A stretch of 64,000 nucleotides of DNA from Rubrivivax sp. (GTDB taxonomy: Bacteria; Pseudomonadota; Gammaproteobacteria; Burkholderiales; Burkholderiaceae_C), in assembly GCA_022843905.1 (NCBI GenBank), contig JALHMT010000012.1, forward strand, positions 62,001-126,000. Direction: 5' to 3'. The position numbers and the translations under genes were made by a program. Under the pieces are notes generated by a model that saw only the letters and a program-made list of their open reading frames with translations, ran no database searches and was not told the DNA's origin. This document shows, one piece after another, positions 26,391 through 36,052 of this stretch. The first letter of the stretch is position 1. Each line of letters opens with the position of its first letter.

Positions 26391-28163
26391 TCAGCGCCCG
26401 GCGGGCGCGACACGATGGTCGTCACCGACCAGCTGCGACAGCCGGGCGAAACCGACCGGCGGCTCCGTCAGCCAGGGCAGGGCGAACAGGCGACGGGCCA
26501 GGCCCGCGGACAGGCGTTCGATCTGGCGCCTTTCGCCCACCAGACGGGCGGCCAGCAAGGGCTCGCGCGTGCCGGCGGCCAGCACGCTCTTGTTGAGCAC
26601 CCAGGCAAAGGGTTCGATGCCGGCGCGGCGCAGGTCGTCCTGCAGGGCGGCGGCCTGCGATACCGGCGTCACCTCGGGCAGCGTCACCAGCACGATGCGG
26701 GTGTAGCCGCCGTCCTGCAGCCGCATCAGCGGCGTGACGATGCGCGCTGCCCCGTGGCCTTCGAACTCGCGCGTCATCTGCCGGTGGTACGCGCCGGTGG
26801 CGTCCATCAGCAGCATCGAATGCCCGGTGGGCGCGGTGTCCAGCACCACGAAGGCGCTGCGGCCCTCGCCGACGATGCGCGAGAAGGCGTGGAACACCGC
26901 CACTTCCTCGGTGCAGGGCGACTGCAGGTCTTCCAGCAGCAGCGCCTGTTCCTGCGCGTCGAGCCCCGGTGACTTCGCGGCCATGATCTTGTCGATGTAG
27001 CGCTGCGTCTCGACCCGCGGGTCGATGCGGCTCACGCGCAGGCCCGGCACCTGGCCGTCCAGCGTGACGGCCAGGTGGGCGGCCGGGTCGGTGGTGCTCA
27101 GGTGCACGCTGTGGCCGCGCTGCACCAGGCCCAGCGCCAGGGCGGCAGCGATGGTGGTCTTGCCCACGCCGCCCTTGCCCATCACCATCACCACGCCGTG
27201 GCCGGCGGCAGCCAGTTCATCGGCCAGTGCCGCCAGCCCTGGGAGTGCGGTGTCGGCCGTCGTCGGTGCCGGCGTGGCCGGCGCAGGCGGAGGGGCGCCG
27301 GGACGCAGCAGAGCGCGCAGGGCCGGCAGGCCCACCGTGTCGAAGGCGCGCAGCGGTACGCGGTCCTGTGGCAGCGCAAGCAGCGCTGCGGGCAGGTGGT
27401 CCAGCGCCTGCCGCCCCAGGTCTTCGATGGCACGTGCCACGACGTCGCCGCGCTCGCTGGCCCGGAACACGCCGTTGACCGCCAGTCGCTGGTGGTTCAG
27501 GCCCAGCTCGCGCAGTTCGTCGGACGTGCGCGCGGCTTCCGCGATGGCCCCGGGGTCGGGCCGTGCCACCAGCACCACGGTGGTCTGTGCCGGATCGGCC
27601 AGGGCCTCGAGCGCAGCCTGGAAGCGCCGTTCCTGCATCTTCAGTCCCGAGTGCGGACCCAGGCAGGACGCGCCGCGGTCGTTGCCGTCCAGGAAGCCGG
27701 TCCAGGCCTTGGGCAGGCTCAGCAGGCGCAGGGTGTGCCCGGTGGGCGCGGTGTCGAAGACCACGTGGTCCCAGTCCGCGGCACCTTCGGCCAGCAGCGC
27801 CGAGAACTCGTCGAAGGCGGCGATCTCGGTGGTGCAGGCGCCCGACAGCTGCTCGCGCACGGTCGCCAGCTCCTGCGCGCTGGCGTCGGGCCCCATCTGC
27901 GCCAGCACACGCTGGCGGTAGGACTCGGCCGCCGTGTCGGGGTCGATGTTCAGCACCGACAGGCCCGGTGCGCCGGGCACCGGCACCGGCTGGTTGCGCA
28001 GCTCGATGCCCAGCATCTCGTCGAGGTTGGAAGCGGCGTCGGTGCTGACCAGCAGCACCCGCTTGCCGGCATCGGCCAGCGCCAGCGCGGCCGCGGTCGA
28101 CAGCGAAGTCTTGCCGACGCCGCCCTTGCCGGTGAAGAACAGATGGCGCGTCGGGTCAGCCAT
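26391..28163 (-). CDS. arsA: ArsA-type arsenite/antimonite-translocating ATPase, two fused halves
   Basis: A 590-residue tandem ATPase. The first P-loop GKGGVGKT is at 12-19 and the second at 329-336. The DTAPTGHTLRLL signal-transduction motif is at 137-148 and a second copy occurs in the C-terminal half. Three metalloid-ligand cysteines of plasmid R773 ArsA (113, 172, 422) match C110, C167 and C417, so it should bind As(III)/Sb(III). An upstream ATG at 28250 would add 29 disordered residues; 28163 gives the ArsA standard start. No ArsB pump, ArsD or ArsR is encoded nearby. Confidence 0.93.
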   Translation of the reverse strand: MADPTRHLFFTGKGGVGKTSLSTAAALALADAGKRVLLVSTDAASNLDEMLGIELRNQPVPVPGAPGLSVLNIDPDTAAESYRQRVLAQMGPDASAQELATVREQLSGACTTEIAAFDEFSALLAEGAADWDHVVFDTAPTGHTLRLLSLPKAWTGFLDGNDRGASCLGPHSGLKMQERRFQAALEALADPAQTTVVLVARPDPGAIAEAARTSDELRELGLNHQRLAVNGVFRASERGDVVARAIEDLGRQALDHLPAALLALPQDRVPLRAFDTVGLPALRALLRPGAPPPAPATPAPTTADTALPGLAALADELAAAGHGVVMVMGKGGVGKTTIAAALALGLVQRGHSVHLSTTDPAAHLAVTLDGQVPGLRVSRIDPRVETQRYIDKIMAAKSPGLDAQEQALLLEDLQSPCTEEVAVFHAFSRIVGEGRSAFVVLDTAPTGHSMLLMDATGAYHRQMTREFEGHGAARIVTPLMRLQDGGYTRIVLVTLPEVTPVSQAAALQDDLRRAGIEPFAWVLNKSVLAAGTREPLLAARLVGERRQIERLSAGLARRLFALPWLTEPPVGFARLSQLVGDDHRVAPAGR

Positions 28164-28525
28164 GAAGCCGATGGCGCCGACGGAGCCGGTCTGCGCTGTC
28201 CCTTCGCCTCGGGTGTCGTCGTCGTGCGATGTGGGGCTTCTGGTGGGCATGGGTGGCTGGTGGGGTTGGACAGTCGAAGGCGCGATGGCGCGATGGCACG
28301 GGCCCCGACGGGCAGCCGGGGTGCCTGCCGCTTGGGGCAGATTGCCACGTTCCCCGCCGCCAGGCGCGGCCGGAGCTTGCGCAGGCTCAAGGTTCTTGGC
28401 ATTTGCGGCACGGGGGATCGCCCCGCCACGGCACCCCGCCTTGCGCCCGCGCAATGCGCCGCGGGCGTCGACAGGCCATGCTGGGCGGACCCGTTCCCCC
28501 TGACCCGGCGCAAGGAGTGACCACG

Positions 28526-29005
28526 ATGTTCCGTACTCTTCGAGGCGCGTGCCTTGCCGTCCTGGCGCTGGGCACGCTGGCCGCCACGGCGCAGCCGGTG
28601 GTGACCTACACCCGGGACTCCGCCTCGTTCGAGGCGGTGCGCGACGATCTCCAGGCAGCGATCGAGAGCCGCGGCCTGGTGGTCGACTACCAGGCGCAGA
28701 TCGCCCGCATGCTCGAGCGCACCGGCAAGGATGTCGGCTCCGAGCGGAAGATCTACGCCGACGCGCAGACGCTGCAGTTCTGCAGCGCGCGCCTGTCGCG
28801 CAAGACCATGGAAGCCGACCCGGCCAATGTCGTGATGTGCCCGTACTCCATCGCCGTCTGGGCGACGGCGGCCCGGCCCGACCGGGTCTTCGTCGCCTAC
28901 CGCCGCACGGCGATGCCCGGCGGCGGCCCGCCCTCGCGCGATGCGCTGCGCGAGGTCGACGCCTTGCTGGATTCCATCGCACGCGAGGCGGTCGGGCGCA
29001 AGTAG
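28526..29005 (+). CDS. secreted DUF302-family protein
   Basis: A 159-residue protein with signal peptide (residues 1-22, cleavage after TAAT-AQ). The mature part has the DUF302 pattern: an opening SASFEAVRDDLQAAIESRGL, a long helix, and the central NVVMCPYSIAVWA strand. The family includes periplasmic proteins of unknown function that often occur near thiol or oxidative stress genes. The start has an AAGGAG site 9 bases upstream. It is divergent from arsA with 360 bases between starts. Confidence 0.8.
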   Translation: MFRTLRGACLAVLALGTLAATAQPVVTYTRDSASFEAVRDDLQAAIESRGLVVDYQAQIARMLERTGKDVGSERKIYADAQTLQFCSARLSRKTMEADPANVVMCPYSIAVWATAARPDRVFVAYRRTAMPGGGPPSRDALREVDALLDSIAREAVGRK

Positions 29006-29216
29006 GCGCACGGGTCGCCAGCCCGCACTTCCTGCCGCGGGCAGGGCCCCTGGATGGCCCGATAGGCCGTCAGGACTTGAACCAAGGCCCCCGGGGGCGG
29101 GACGGGGCCTGCGTGGTGGCTTGCAAGGGCCCATGCCCGCAGCGGCCGAAAATTCTTTAAGCTTCCGGGGAACTTCGGGGCCGCAGCCGATTCTTGGTGC
29201 GGTGCCCTCAACCCTG

Positions 29217-30395
29217 ATGGAGTCGCCCGTGTACGCAGTTTCCTCCCCGTTCCCGGCCGTCCGGCAGCAGGCCCGCCGCTGGCGTGTTGCCGCCTGCGCC
29301 CTGGCTGCCAGCCTGCTGGCCGTCTGCACCACCCCCGCGCTGGCCCAGCCGGCGCAGGGCGGTCGCGTGCTCAACGTCAACAACTGGGCCGACTACATCG
29401 GCCCCGACGTCATCAAGAACTTCGAGAAGGAAACCGGCATCAAGGTGCGCTACGACGCCAACGTCGAGAGCAACGAGACCCTGCATGCCCGGCTGGTGGC
29501 GGGCCGCACCGGCTACGACATCGTGGTGCCCGGGGCGCACTTCGCCGCCAAGCAGATCCAGGGCGGCCTGCTGCAGCCGCTGAACCGCGAGCTGATCCCC
29601 AACTGGAAGAACCTCGACCCCGCCATCCTCGAGAAGCTGGCCCAGTCCGACCCCGGCAACCGTCACCTGGTGAACTGGATGTGGGGCTTCGTCACGGTGG
29701 GCATCAACGAGCAGAAGGTGCGCGAGACGCTGGGCAGCACGCCGATGCCCGCCAACCCGCTGGACCTGATCTTCAAGCCCGAGTACGCCAGCAAGCTCAA
29801 GGCCTGCGGCATCCACATCCTGGACTCGGCCAGCGAGGTGGTGCCGGTGGCCATGCTGTACGCCGGCAAGGACGGTTTCAGCGCCAACGTCAAGGACTAC
29901 GACGCCGCGCGCCAGGTGCTGACCACCGCCCGGCCGAACGTGACGCGCATCTTCTCGCCCGGCCCCATCAACGACCTGGCGGCGGGCTCGATCTGCGTAT
30001 CGCTGGGCTATTCGGGCGACTTCAACATCGCCAACCAGCGCGCCAAGGAGGCCGGCAAGACCTTCACCATCCGTCCGCTGATCCCGCCGCGCGGCGCCAC
30101 CATGTTCCTCGACAGCATGGGCATCCCGAAGGACGCCAAGAACGTGGCAGAGGCACATGCCTTCATCAACTACATCCTGCGCCCCGAGGTGCATGCGGCG
30201 CTCACCAACGAGGTCTTCTACGGCAACCCCAACGTCGCTTCCAAGAGCTTCGTCAAGCCCGAGCTGGCCAGCAACCCGACCATCTTTCCGCCGCCGGCCG
30301 AGATCGCGAAGATGGCGGTGATGCGCGACCTGCCCAACGACGTGCGCCGGGTGCAGACGCGGGTCTTCACCGACTTCAAGGCCAACCGGAAGTGA
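29217..30395 (+). CDS. spermidine/putrescine-type periplasmic binding protein (PotF/PotD-like)
   Basis: A 392-residue ABC binding protein with a signal peptide ending TTPALAQPAQG (about residue 44). The mature protein opens with VLNVNNWADYIGPDVI, the polyamine-binding opening, followed by FEKETGIKVRYD. It should bind putrescine or a similar cation. Permease and ATPase genes (potGHI) are not in the window, so the system is split or this is an orphan receptor. A strong hairpin follows 11 bases after the stop. Confidence 0.88.
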   Translation: MESPVYAVSSPFPAVRQQARRWRVAACALAASLLAVCTTPALAQPAQGGRVLNVNNWADYIGPDVIKNFEKETGIKVRYDANVESNETLHARLVAGRTGYDIVVPGAHFAAKQIQGGLLQPLNRELIPNWKNLDPAILEKLAQSDPGNRHLVNWMWGFVTVGINEQKVRETLGSTPMPANPLDLIFKPEYASKLKACGIHILDSASEVVPVAMLYAGKDGFSANVKDYDAARQVLTTARPNVTRIFSPGPINDLAAGSICVSLGYSGDFNIANQRAKEAGKTFTIRPLIPPRGATMFLDSMGIPKDAKNVAEAHAFINYILRPEVHAALTNEVFYGNPNVASKSFVKPELASNPTIFPPPAEIAKMAVMRDLPNDVRRVQTRVFTDFKANRK

Positions 30396-30405
30396 GCCCG
30401 GGGCA

Positions 30406-30429
30406 GGCGGCGCGCTGAGCCGCGCCGCC
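30406..30429 (+). terminator. hairpin after the polyamine-binding protein gene
   Basis: Stem GGCGGCGCG and CGCGCCGCC (9 bases each) with a 6-base loop, 11 bases past the stop at 30395. The pyrimidine-rich TCCCTTGTCTT follows in place of a T-run. It fits a rho-independent terminator in a GC-rich genome. Confidence 0.6.
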
Positions 30430-30538
30430 GTCCCTTGTCTTGCGCTGCCGCGCGGCCGGTGCGGCGTGACAAGGGCACGCCGTGCAGGTGAAAAGTTGGC
30501 TCGCCCGACGCAGGGCGGCCTCCTACAGTCGGTGCACC

Positions 30539-33500
30539 ATGAATGCGCCGTCCTTCTTCGAAACCCTGGCTGCCGTGCAGGCCCTGCTGCGCCAGCAGGG
30601 GCGCGTGTCGGAGCGGGCGCTGCGGCGGCAGTTTCCGCTCGACGACGGGACTTTCGCGGATCTGAAGTCGGAGCTGGTCGACGTGCTGCAGGTGGCCCGG
30701 TCCGACCCCGCCGGGCTGCTGCTGTGGTGCGGACCCGTGACGTCCCCTGCGGCTGGCCTGCCGGCCCCGGCCCAGCCCGCACGTGCGGCCACGGTGGACG
30801 CCGAACGGCGCTTCCTGACCGTGCTGTTCGTCGACTTGGTCGATTCGACCCCGCTGTCGGAACGCCTGGACCCCGAGCAGCTGGCCGAGGTCTTCAGGGC
30901 CTGGCAGGACCTGTGCATCGACGTCATCCGGGGCTATGGCGGCCACGTCGCCGAATACCGCGGCGACGGCGCCTTCATCTACTACGGCTGGCCCCAGGCC
31001 CAGGAAGACGCGCCGCAGCGCGCCATCCGCACCGGGCTGGGCATCGTCGAGCGGCTGCCGGCCTTCAACGAGCAGCTGCTGCGCAGCCACGGCGTGACGC
31101 TGTCGATGCGCATCGGCGTGCACAGCGGTCTGGTGCTGCTGTCCAACCTGGGCGGTGCCTATGTGCGCGAGCAGTTCGCCGTCGGCGAGACACCGAACCT
31201 CGCCGCGCGCGTGCAGGCGCTGGCCGGGCCCGGCGAGGTGCTGGTGAGCGACGCCGCCCACGCCATTGCGCGAGCCGACTTTCAGTTCGACGACCTCGGC
31301 GAGCGTGCGCTCAAGGGCCTGAGCCGGCCGGTGCGCGTGTGGCGGGCCGTGCAGGCCCGGCGCAGCCACGGCCGCGCGCGCGACTCCGACCGCGAGTCGA
31401 TCGGCCTCATCGGCCGCGAGTCGGAGCTGGCCCTGCTGAACGACCGCTGGGCCCTGGCCAGGGAAGGCCGGGGCCGCGTGGTGATGCTCTCGGGCGAAGC
31501 CGGCATCGGCAAGACCCGGCTGCTCAGCGAACACCGCCGCCTGGCGCACGGGCAGGGTGCGCAGCGCGTGGTGCTGCACTGCTCGCCCTACCACAGCGCC
31601 ACCGAGCTGTACCCGGTGGCAGCGCACCTCGAACGCATGCTGCAGTTCGAGAAGGACGACACGGCCGGGGAGCGCGCCGCGCGCCTGGCCCGGCAACTGG
31701 ACGCGGTGGGGCTGGACCCCGACGTGACGGCAGCCTACATCGGCCCGCTGGTGGGTCTGCACCCTGCGCCGGCAGCGGCCGCGCAGGACGGCGCCGGCAC
31801 ACCGCTGCTGCCCCTGGCCGCGCGCGAACTGCGCGTGAAGATGATCGACGCGCTGGTGCGCTGGCTGCTGGCCGCCGCGCGGCGCCAGCCGCTGCTGCTG
31901 GTGTGCGAAGACCTGCACTGGGCCGACCCCACCACGGTGCAGCTGCTGGGCCAGCTCATCGACAGGATTGCCGACCAGCGGGTGCTGGCGGTGCTGACCT
32001 GCCGACCCGACTTCAAGCCGCCCTGGCCACACCACTCGCACGTCAGCCAGGTCTCGCTGGCGCGGCTGTCCGACGAGGATGCGATACGCTTTGCCGCCGG
32101 TGCGCTGCACGGCCGCTTCCTCGAAGCCCAGGCCCTGACGCGCATCATCGAGCGCGCCGACGGCGTGCCCCTGTTCATCGAGGAGCTGGTGCACACGCTG
32201 GCCGAGCATGCCGGCATGGCCGGCGCCATGGCCACCATCCCCGACACCCTGCAGGGCTCGCTGATGGCGCGCCTGGACCGCGAATCGGAAGCGCGCGAGA
32301 TCGCGCAGATCGCGGCGGCCACCGGTCGCGAGTTCAGCTATGCGCTGCTGCGCGCCGTGGTGCCGGGCAGCGAGCCCGAACTGCAGAAGGGGCTGCAGCG
32401 CCTGGTGGACGCCGAGCTGCTGCTTCGCCGGCATGGGCCCGACGGCGAGATCTACCGCTTCCGTCACGCCCTGATCCGCGACGCCGCCTACGAGTCGACG
32501 CTGAAGTCGCGCCGGGCGGTCTATCACAAGCGCATCGCCGACGCGCTGGAGCAGCACTTCCCGCACCTGACCGAGGCCCAGCCCGAACTGCTGGCCCGTC
32601 ACCTGGCCGAGGCCGGCGAGCGCGAGCGCGCGGTCGAACTGCTGCGCGTGGCCGGCGAACGCGCGTTGAACCGCTGCGCCAACGAAGAGGCCTTGTCGCA
32701 TCTGGGCCAGGCCCTGAGCCTGTTGTCCCTGAACCCGGCGCTGAATGCGGCCGGGCCCGTGGCGCCGGCCCAGGCGCGGCTGGGCCTGCGGCTGGAAGTG
32801 GCGCGCGGTGCGGCGCTGATGATGGCGCGCGGCCAGAGCGCCCCCGAGGTCGAACAGGCCTACGGCCATGCCCGTGCGTTGACGCAGTGGTCGGGTGAAT
32901 CGGCCGACCTGCTGCCGGCGCTGATGGGCCTGTGGCGCTTCTACGGCGCACGCGGGCGCATGTTCGAGGCCCTGGAGGTGGCCGAACGCATGCTGGCCAT
33001 CGCCGAGACCGGCGACCGCGGCGCCTCGTTGCTGGGCGCGCGCATGGCGCTGGGCATGACGCTGTTCCACCTGTGGCAGATGCCGCGGGCGCGCGAACTG
33101 GTGCTGCTGGGCATCGAGCAGTACCGCCACGCACCGCCCGACGACCGCGAGATCGAGATGTTCTCGCTGGGTCAGCATCCGGCCGTGGCCTGCGCCATGT
33201 GCCTGGCCTTCATCGACATGAACTGCGGCGACGTGGCGGCTTCGCGGGCCTGGCAGGAAGAGGCGGCGGCCATCGCGCGCCGCCTGGACAGCCCGTTCCA
33301 GACCACCTCCATGCTGGGCTGGTGCGCACTGCTGAACTACCAGCGCGGCGACGATGCCGAGTTCCGCAGTGCCGCCCGGGCCGCGGCGGGCTTTGCCGAC
33401 GAACACCGCTTCCCGATGTGGGCCGCCGTGATGCGTGTCTACCGCGGCCTGATCCAGGTGCGCGACGGCGACACCATCCCCGGGCTGGCGCAGATCGTCG

Positions 33501-33862
33501 GCGGCATCGAGCAGATCGACCAGGTGCGCCTGGGCCTGCTTCGCCTGCGCTGCCTGCTCGTGCTGGCCGAAGCCAGCCTGATCGCCGGCCGCAGCGACGA
33601 GGCGCTGGAGGCCCTGCGCCAGGCCGACGACGCATTGGCCATCGGCGCCGAGCGCTGGTGGGAGCCCGAGGTGCTGCGCCTGCGCGGCCAGGCCCTGGCG
33701 CAGCGCGCCGGCCCCGGCGACGCGGCCGCCGCCGGGGCGGCATGGCAGCAGGCCCGGAACGTGGCCCAACGACTGCAGTTGCCCTTCTTCGAACAGCGCG
33801 CCGCGCACGCCCTGTCGCGCGCCGACCATCTGGTTGCCGAACTGCCTTCCCTGCACAACTGA
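30539..33862 (+). CDS. class III nucleotide cyclase with AAA ATPase and TPR-like C-terminal half
   Basis: A 1107-residue signalling protein. Residues 1-65 form a small helical N-domain. The cyclase domain (90-270) has the metal aspartates D99 (FVDLVDS) and D143 (RGDGAF), and the transition-state pair N220 and R224 in NLAAR. The adenine-selecting lysine position is E139. The AAA ATPase follows with Walker A GEAGIGKTR (319-327) and Walker B VCEDLHWAD near 458. The C-terminal 500 residues are TPR-like helices. Family relatives are cyclase-ATPase fusions of unknown signal. ATG 30539 is chosen; a frame start at 30482 adds 19 residues. A flavin oxidase gene follows 15 bases later. Confidence 0.85.
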   Translation: MNAPSFFETLAAVQALLRQQGRVSERALRRQFPLDDGTFADLKSELVDVLQVARSDPAGLLLWCGPVTSPAAGLPAPAQPARAATVDAERRFLTVLFVDLVDSTPLSERLDPEQLAEVFRAWQDLCIDVIRGYGGHVAEYRGDGAFIYYGWPQAQEDAPQRAIRTGLGIVERLPAFNEQLLRSHGVTLSMRIGVHSGLVLLSNLGGAYVREQFAVGETPNLAARVQALAGPGEVLVSDAAHAIARADFQFDDLGERALKGLSRPVRVWRAVQARRSHGRARDSDRESIGLIGRESELALLNDRWALAREGRGRVVMLSGEAGIGKTRLLSEHRRLAHGQGAQRVVLHCSPYHSATELYPVAAHLERMLQFEKDDTAGERAARLARQLDAVGLDPDVTAAYIGPLVGLHPAPAAAAQDGAGTPLLPLAARELRVKMIDALVRWLLAAARRQPLLLVCEDLHWADPTTVQLLGQLIDRIADQRVLAVLTCRPDFKPPWPHHSHVSQVSLARLSDEDAIRFAAGALHGRFLEAQALTRIIERADGVPLFIEELVHTLAEHAGMAGAMATIPDTLQGSLMARLDRESEAREIAQIAAATGREFSYALLRAVVPGSEPELQKGLQRLVDAELLLRRHGPDGEIYRFRHALIRDAAYESTLKSRRAVYHKRIADALEQHFPHLTEAQPELLARHLAEAGERERAVELLRVAGERALNRCANEEALSHLGQALSLLSLNPALNAAGPVAPAQARLGLRLEVARGAALMMARGQSAPEVEQAYGHARALTQWSGESADLLPALMGLWRFYGARGRMFEALEVAERMLAIAETGDRGASLLGARMALGMTLFHLWQMPRARELVLLGIEQYRHAPPDDREIEMFSLGQHPAVACAMCLAFIDMNCGDVAASRAWQEEAAAIARRLDSPFQTTSMLGWCALLNYQRGDDAEFRSAARAAAGFADEHRFPMWAAVMRVYRGLIQVRDGDTIPGLAQIVGGIEQIDQVRLGLLRLRCLLVLAEASLIAGRSDEALEALRQADDALAIGAERWWEPEVLRLRGQALAQRAGPGDAAAAGAAWQQARNVAQRLQLPFFEQRAAHALSRADHLVAELPSLHN

Positions 33863-33877
33863 CCCCAGGAGCTGACC

Positions 33878-35356
33878 ATGGCCCGTAGATCCAGTCCGGC
33901 GCGCCGCACCCACCGTGCGCTGGCCGAACGCCTGCTGCAGATGAGCGACGCCGACCTGGCGCGCCTGCGCCTGCAGCGCGAGCACCAGCCGGCGATGGCG
34001 GCGTTCATCGACGCCGTCGTCGGGCGCGTGGTGCTGCCGGGCGATGCGGGCTACGACCAGGACCGGCAGGAGTCCAACCCGGCCTTCCAGGCCTACCCGA
34101 TCGCCATCGTCTACTGCGAGGTGGACGAGGACGTGCTGCTGTGCCTGAAGCTGGCCCAGCATCTGAAGGTGCCCTTCGTCGTGCGCTCGGGTGGCCACAG
34201 CACGGCCGGCTACTCGGTGGTCACCGACGGCATCGTCATCGACATGAGCACGTTCGACTACGTGCTGGTCGACAGCGACTCGCGCACCGTGCGCGTGGGC
34301 CCCGGTGCGAAGTTCGACAAGCTCAACGGCGCGCTGAACCCCACGGGGCTGCACGTGCCCTCGGGCGAGTGCGGCGACGTCTGCGTCGGCGGTTTCGTGC
34401 AGGGCGGCGGCTATGGCTACACGTCGCGCATGTACGGCATCCAGTGCGACAGCGTGGCGGCCTTCCGCGTCATGCTGGCCGACGGCCGCGTGGTGGTGGC
34501 CGATGCGCAGAACGAGCATCAGAGCCTGCACTGGGCGCTGCAGGGCGGCACGGGCGGCAACTTCGGCGTGCTGCTGGAAGTGACCTATCGCCTGGTGCCG
34601 TTGCCCTCGGTGTGGGCCTGGTCCATCCAGTGGGACGCCGCCGACGCCGCGGCGGTGCTGCTGGAACTGCAGGCCCGCTACATGCGCCAGGGCGCCGCGC
34701 CCAATCTGGGCATGACCGTCAACCTGGGGTTCCACGAAGGACGGCAGGTGCTGCTGGCCCAGGGCATGTGGGCGGGCAGCCGCAGCGATGGCCTGGCCGC
34801 CGTCGAGTCGCTGATGAGCTTCCCCAGTGCGCAGCTGCTCGTCGACGCGTCAGGACCCTACGGCACGATGGACAAGCTGCTCGACACCCAGCCGTACGCC
34901 ATCCCCGACCCGCCGCCGGGGTCGAAGGAAGACAAGCGGGCCGGCTACATCGCCACGCCGCTGGGCCTCGCGGACTGGCAGGCGGTGGTGGCCTACGCGG
35001 CGACGGCGCCCAACCCGAACAACACCTTGATCATCGAGCCCTATGGCGGCGCCATCAACCAGGTGCCCAGGCTGGCCACCGCGTTCATCCACCGCGACGT
35101 GGACATGGACATCTTCGTCGACGTGTTCTGGGTGCAGGACGCCGACCGGAACGCCGCCCGGGCCTGGCTGGACGGCTTCATGAAGCTGCTGCAGCCCCAC
35201 CTGAACGGCCACGTGTACCAGAACTACCCGCACGCCGGCCTGGCCGACTTCGCGCAGGCCTACTGGGGCGAGGCGCTGCCGCGACTGCAGAAGGTCAAGC
35301 GGCACTACGACCCGGGCAACGTGTTCAGCTTTCCGCAGAGCGTGCCGCTGGCCTGA
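33878..35356 (+). CDS. FAD-linked oxidase, berberine-bridge-enzyme type (bicovalent flavin)
   Basis: A 492-residue flavoprotein of the PCMH family. H107 in RSGGHSTAGYS and C165 in GECGDVCVGG are at the positions of the two residues that attach FAD covalently in BBE-type oxidases, and GGTGGNFGVLLE is another family element. The C-terminal YYNP-like region reads RHYDPGNVFSFPQS. No signal peptide is seen. It shares an operon with the cyclase gene (15 bases). The substrate is unknown; relatives oxidise sugars or alcohols. Confidence 0.85.
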   Translation: MARRSSPARRTHRALAERLLQMSDADLARLRLQREHQPAMAAFIDAVVGRVVLPGDAGYDQDRQESNPAFQAYPIAIVYCEVDEDVLLCLKLAQHLKVPFVVRSGGHSTAGYSVVTDGIVIDMSTFDYVLVDSDSRTVRVGPGAKFDKLNGALNPTGLHVPSGECGDVCVGGFVQGGGYGYTSRMYGIQCDSVAAFRVMLADGRVVVADAQNEHQSLHWALQGGTGGNFGVLLEVTYRLVPLPSVWAWSIQWDAADAAAVLLELQARYMRQGAAPNLGMTVNLGFHEGRQVLLAQGMWAGSRSDGLAAVESLMSFPSAQLLVDASGPYGTMDKLLDTQPYAIPDPPPGSKEDKRAGYIATPLGLADWQAVVAYAATAPNPNNTLIIEPYGGAINQVPRLATAFIHRDVDMDIFVDVFWVQDADRNAARAWLDGFMKLLQPHLNGHVYQNYPHAGLADFAQAYWGEALPRLQKVKRHYDPGNVFSFPQSVPLA

Positions 35357-35362
35357 CGTGCC

Positions 35363-35384
35363 GGCGCGGGCTCGGGCCCGCGCC
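35363..35384. terminator. shared hairpin between convergent genes
   Basis: Perfect stem GGCGCGGGC / GCCCGCGCC with a TCGG loop, lying 7 bases after the flavin oxidase stop and 6 bases from the opposing UPF0114 stop. It can fold on both transcripts, so it likely serves as a bidirectional terminator. Confidence 0.7.
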
Positions 35385-35389
35385 GCAGA

Positions 35390-35908
35390 TCAGTGCTTGT
35401 CCCTGGTGAGCCGCTCGGCGAAGGAGATGCCGATCGCCGACAGCACGAAGGTGAAGTGGATGACGGCCACCATCGTGACGATCTGGATGTTCTCCATGTT
35501 CAGCTCGCCGCTCAGGTAGGTCTTCAGCGCATGCACGCCCGAGATGGAGATGATGGCGAAGGCCAGCTTCAGCTTGAGGTTGTAGGTGTTGACGTGGTCC
35601 AGCCAGTCGGGCTTCTTCATGTCCTTGGCGTCGAAGTGCCCGGTGGTCACGAACAGCGAGACACCCGCCAGCGCCACCACCCAGACCAGCTGCGCGACCA
35701 TCGTCATGTCCACCAGTTCGAGCACCTTGATGATCAGGTCGATCTTCTCCAGGCTCCCGAAGAGCAGGGTGTTCATCAGCTTGTAGGTCTCGAGCAGGAA
35801 CTTTCCCAGGATGCCGAAGATGATGGCCACCAGGCCGACATAGAAGAAGAGCATGGTGAAGCGCATGCCGTACAGCAATGAGCCCACGCTCGCCAGAAGC
35901 TTGTCCAT
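35390..35908 (-). CDS. UPF0114 (YqhA-like) membrane protein
   Basis: A 172-residue inner-membrane protein with four predicted helices (about 16-38, 68-90, 112-130 and 140-162). The central ELVDMTMVAQLVWVVALAG segment and the NTYNLKLKLAFAIISISG block are characteristic of YqhA and its relatives. Function is unknown for the family. It stands alone, convergent with the flavin oxidase gene. Confidence 0.88.
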   Translation of the reverse strand: MDKLLASVGSLLYGMRFTMLFFYVGLVAIIFGILGKFLLETYKLMNTLLFGSLEKIDLIIKVLELVDMTMVAQLVWVVALAGVSLFVTTGHFDAKDMKKPDWLDHVNTYNLKLKLAFAIISISGVHALKTYLSGELNMENIQIVTMVAVIHFTFVLSAIGISFAERLTRDKH

Positions 35909-36052
35909 TTTTTTCCAGGGTAAGGTGTCGAAGCGGGCGCCTGCGCCTGTCGCTTCCCGACGGAGCAGATCGCCCGGTCGCTTCCGGCCAGAATACCACC
36001 GTGGGAAGTACGCTCCGTCGTCCCGCTGTAGCGCTGCTGTTGCCGACGGCGT

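Noticed and set aside
29080..29120. tRNA-like T-arm GGTTCAAGTCC on the minus strand
   Set aside because: The flanking bases cannot pair as a T stem, and no acceptor or anticodon stem can be formed.
30218..34735. A 1505-codon open frame on the minus strand
   Set aside because: It is antisense to the cyclase and flavin oxidase genes, rich in His, Gln, Arg and Gly from reversed GC codons, and has no domains. It is a mirror of high-GC coding DNA.
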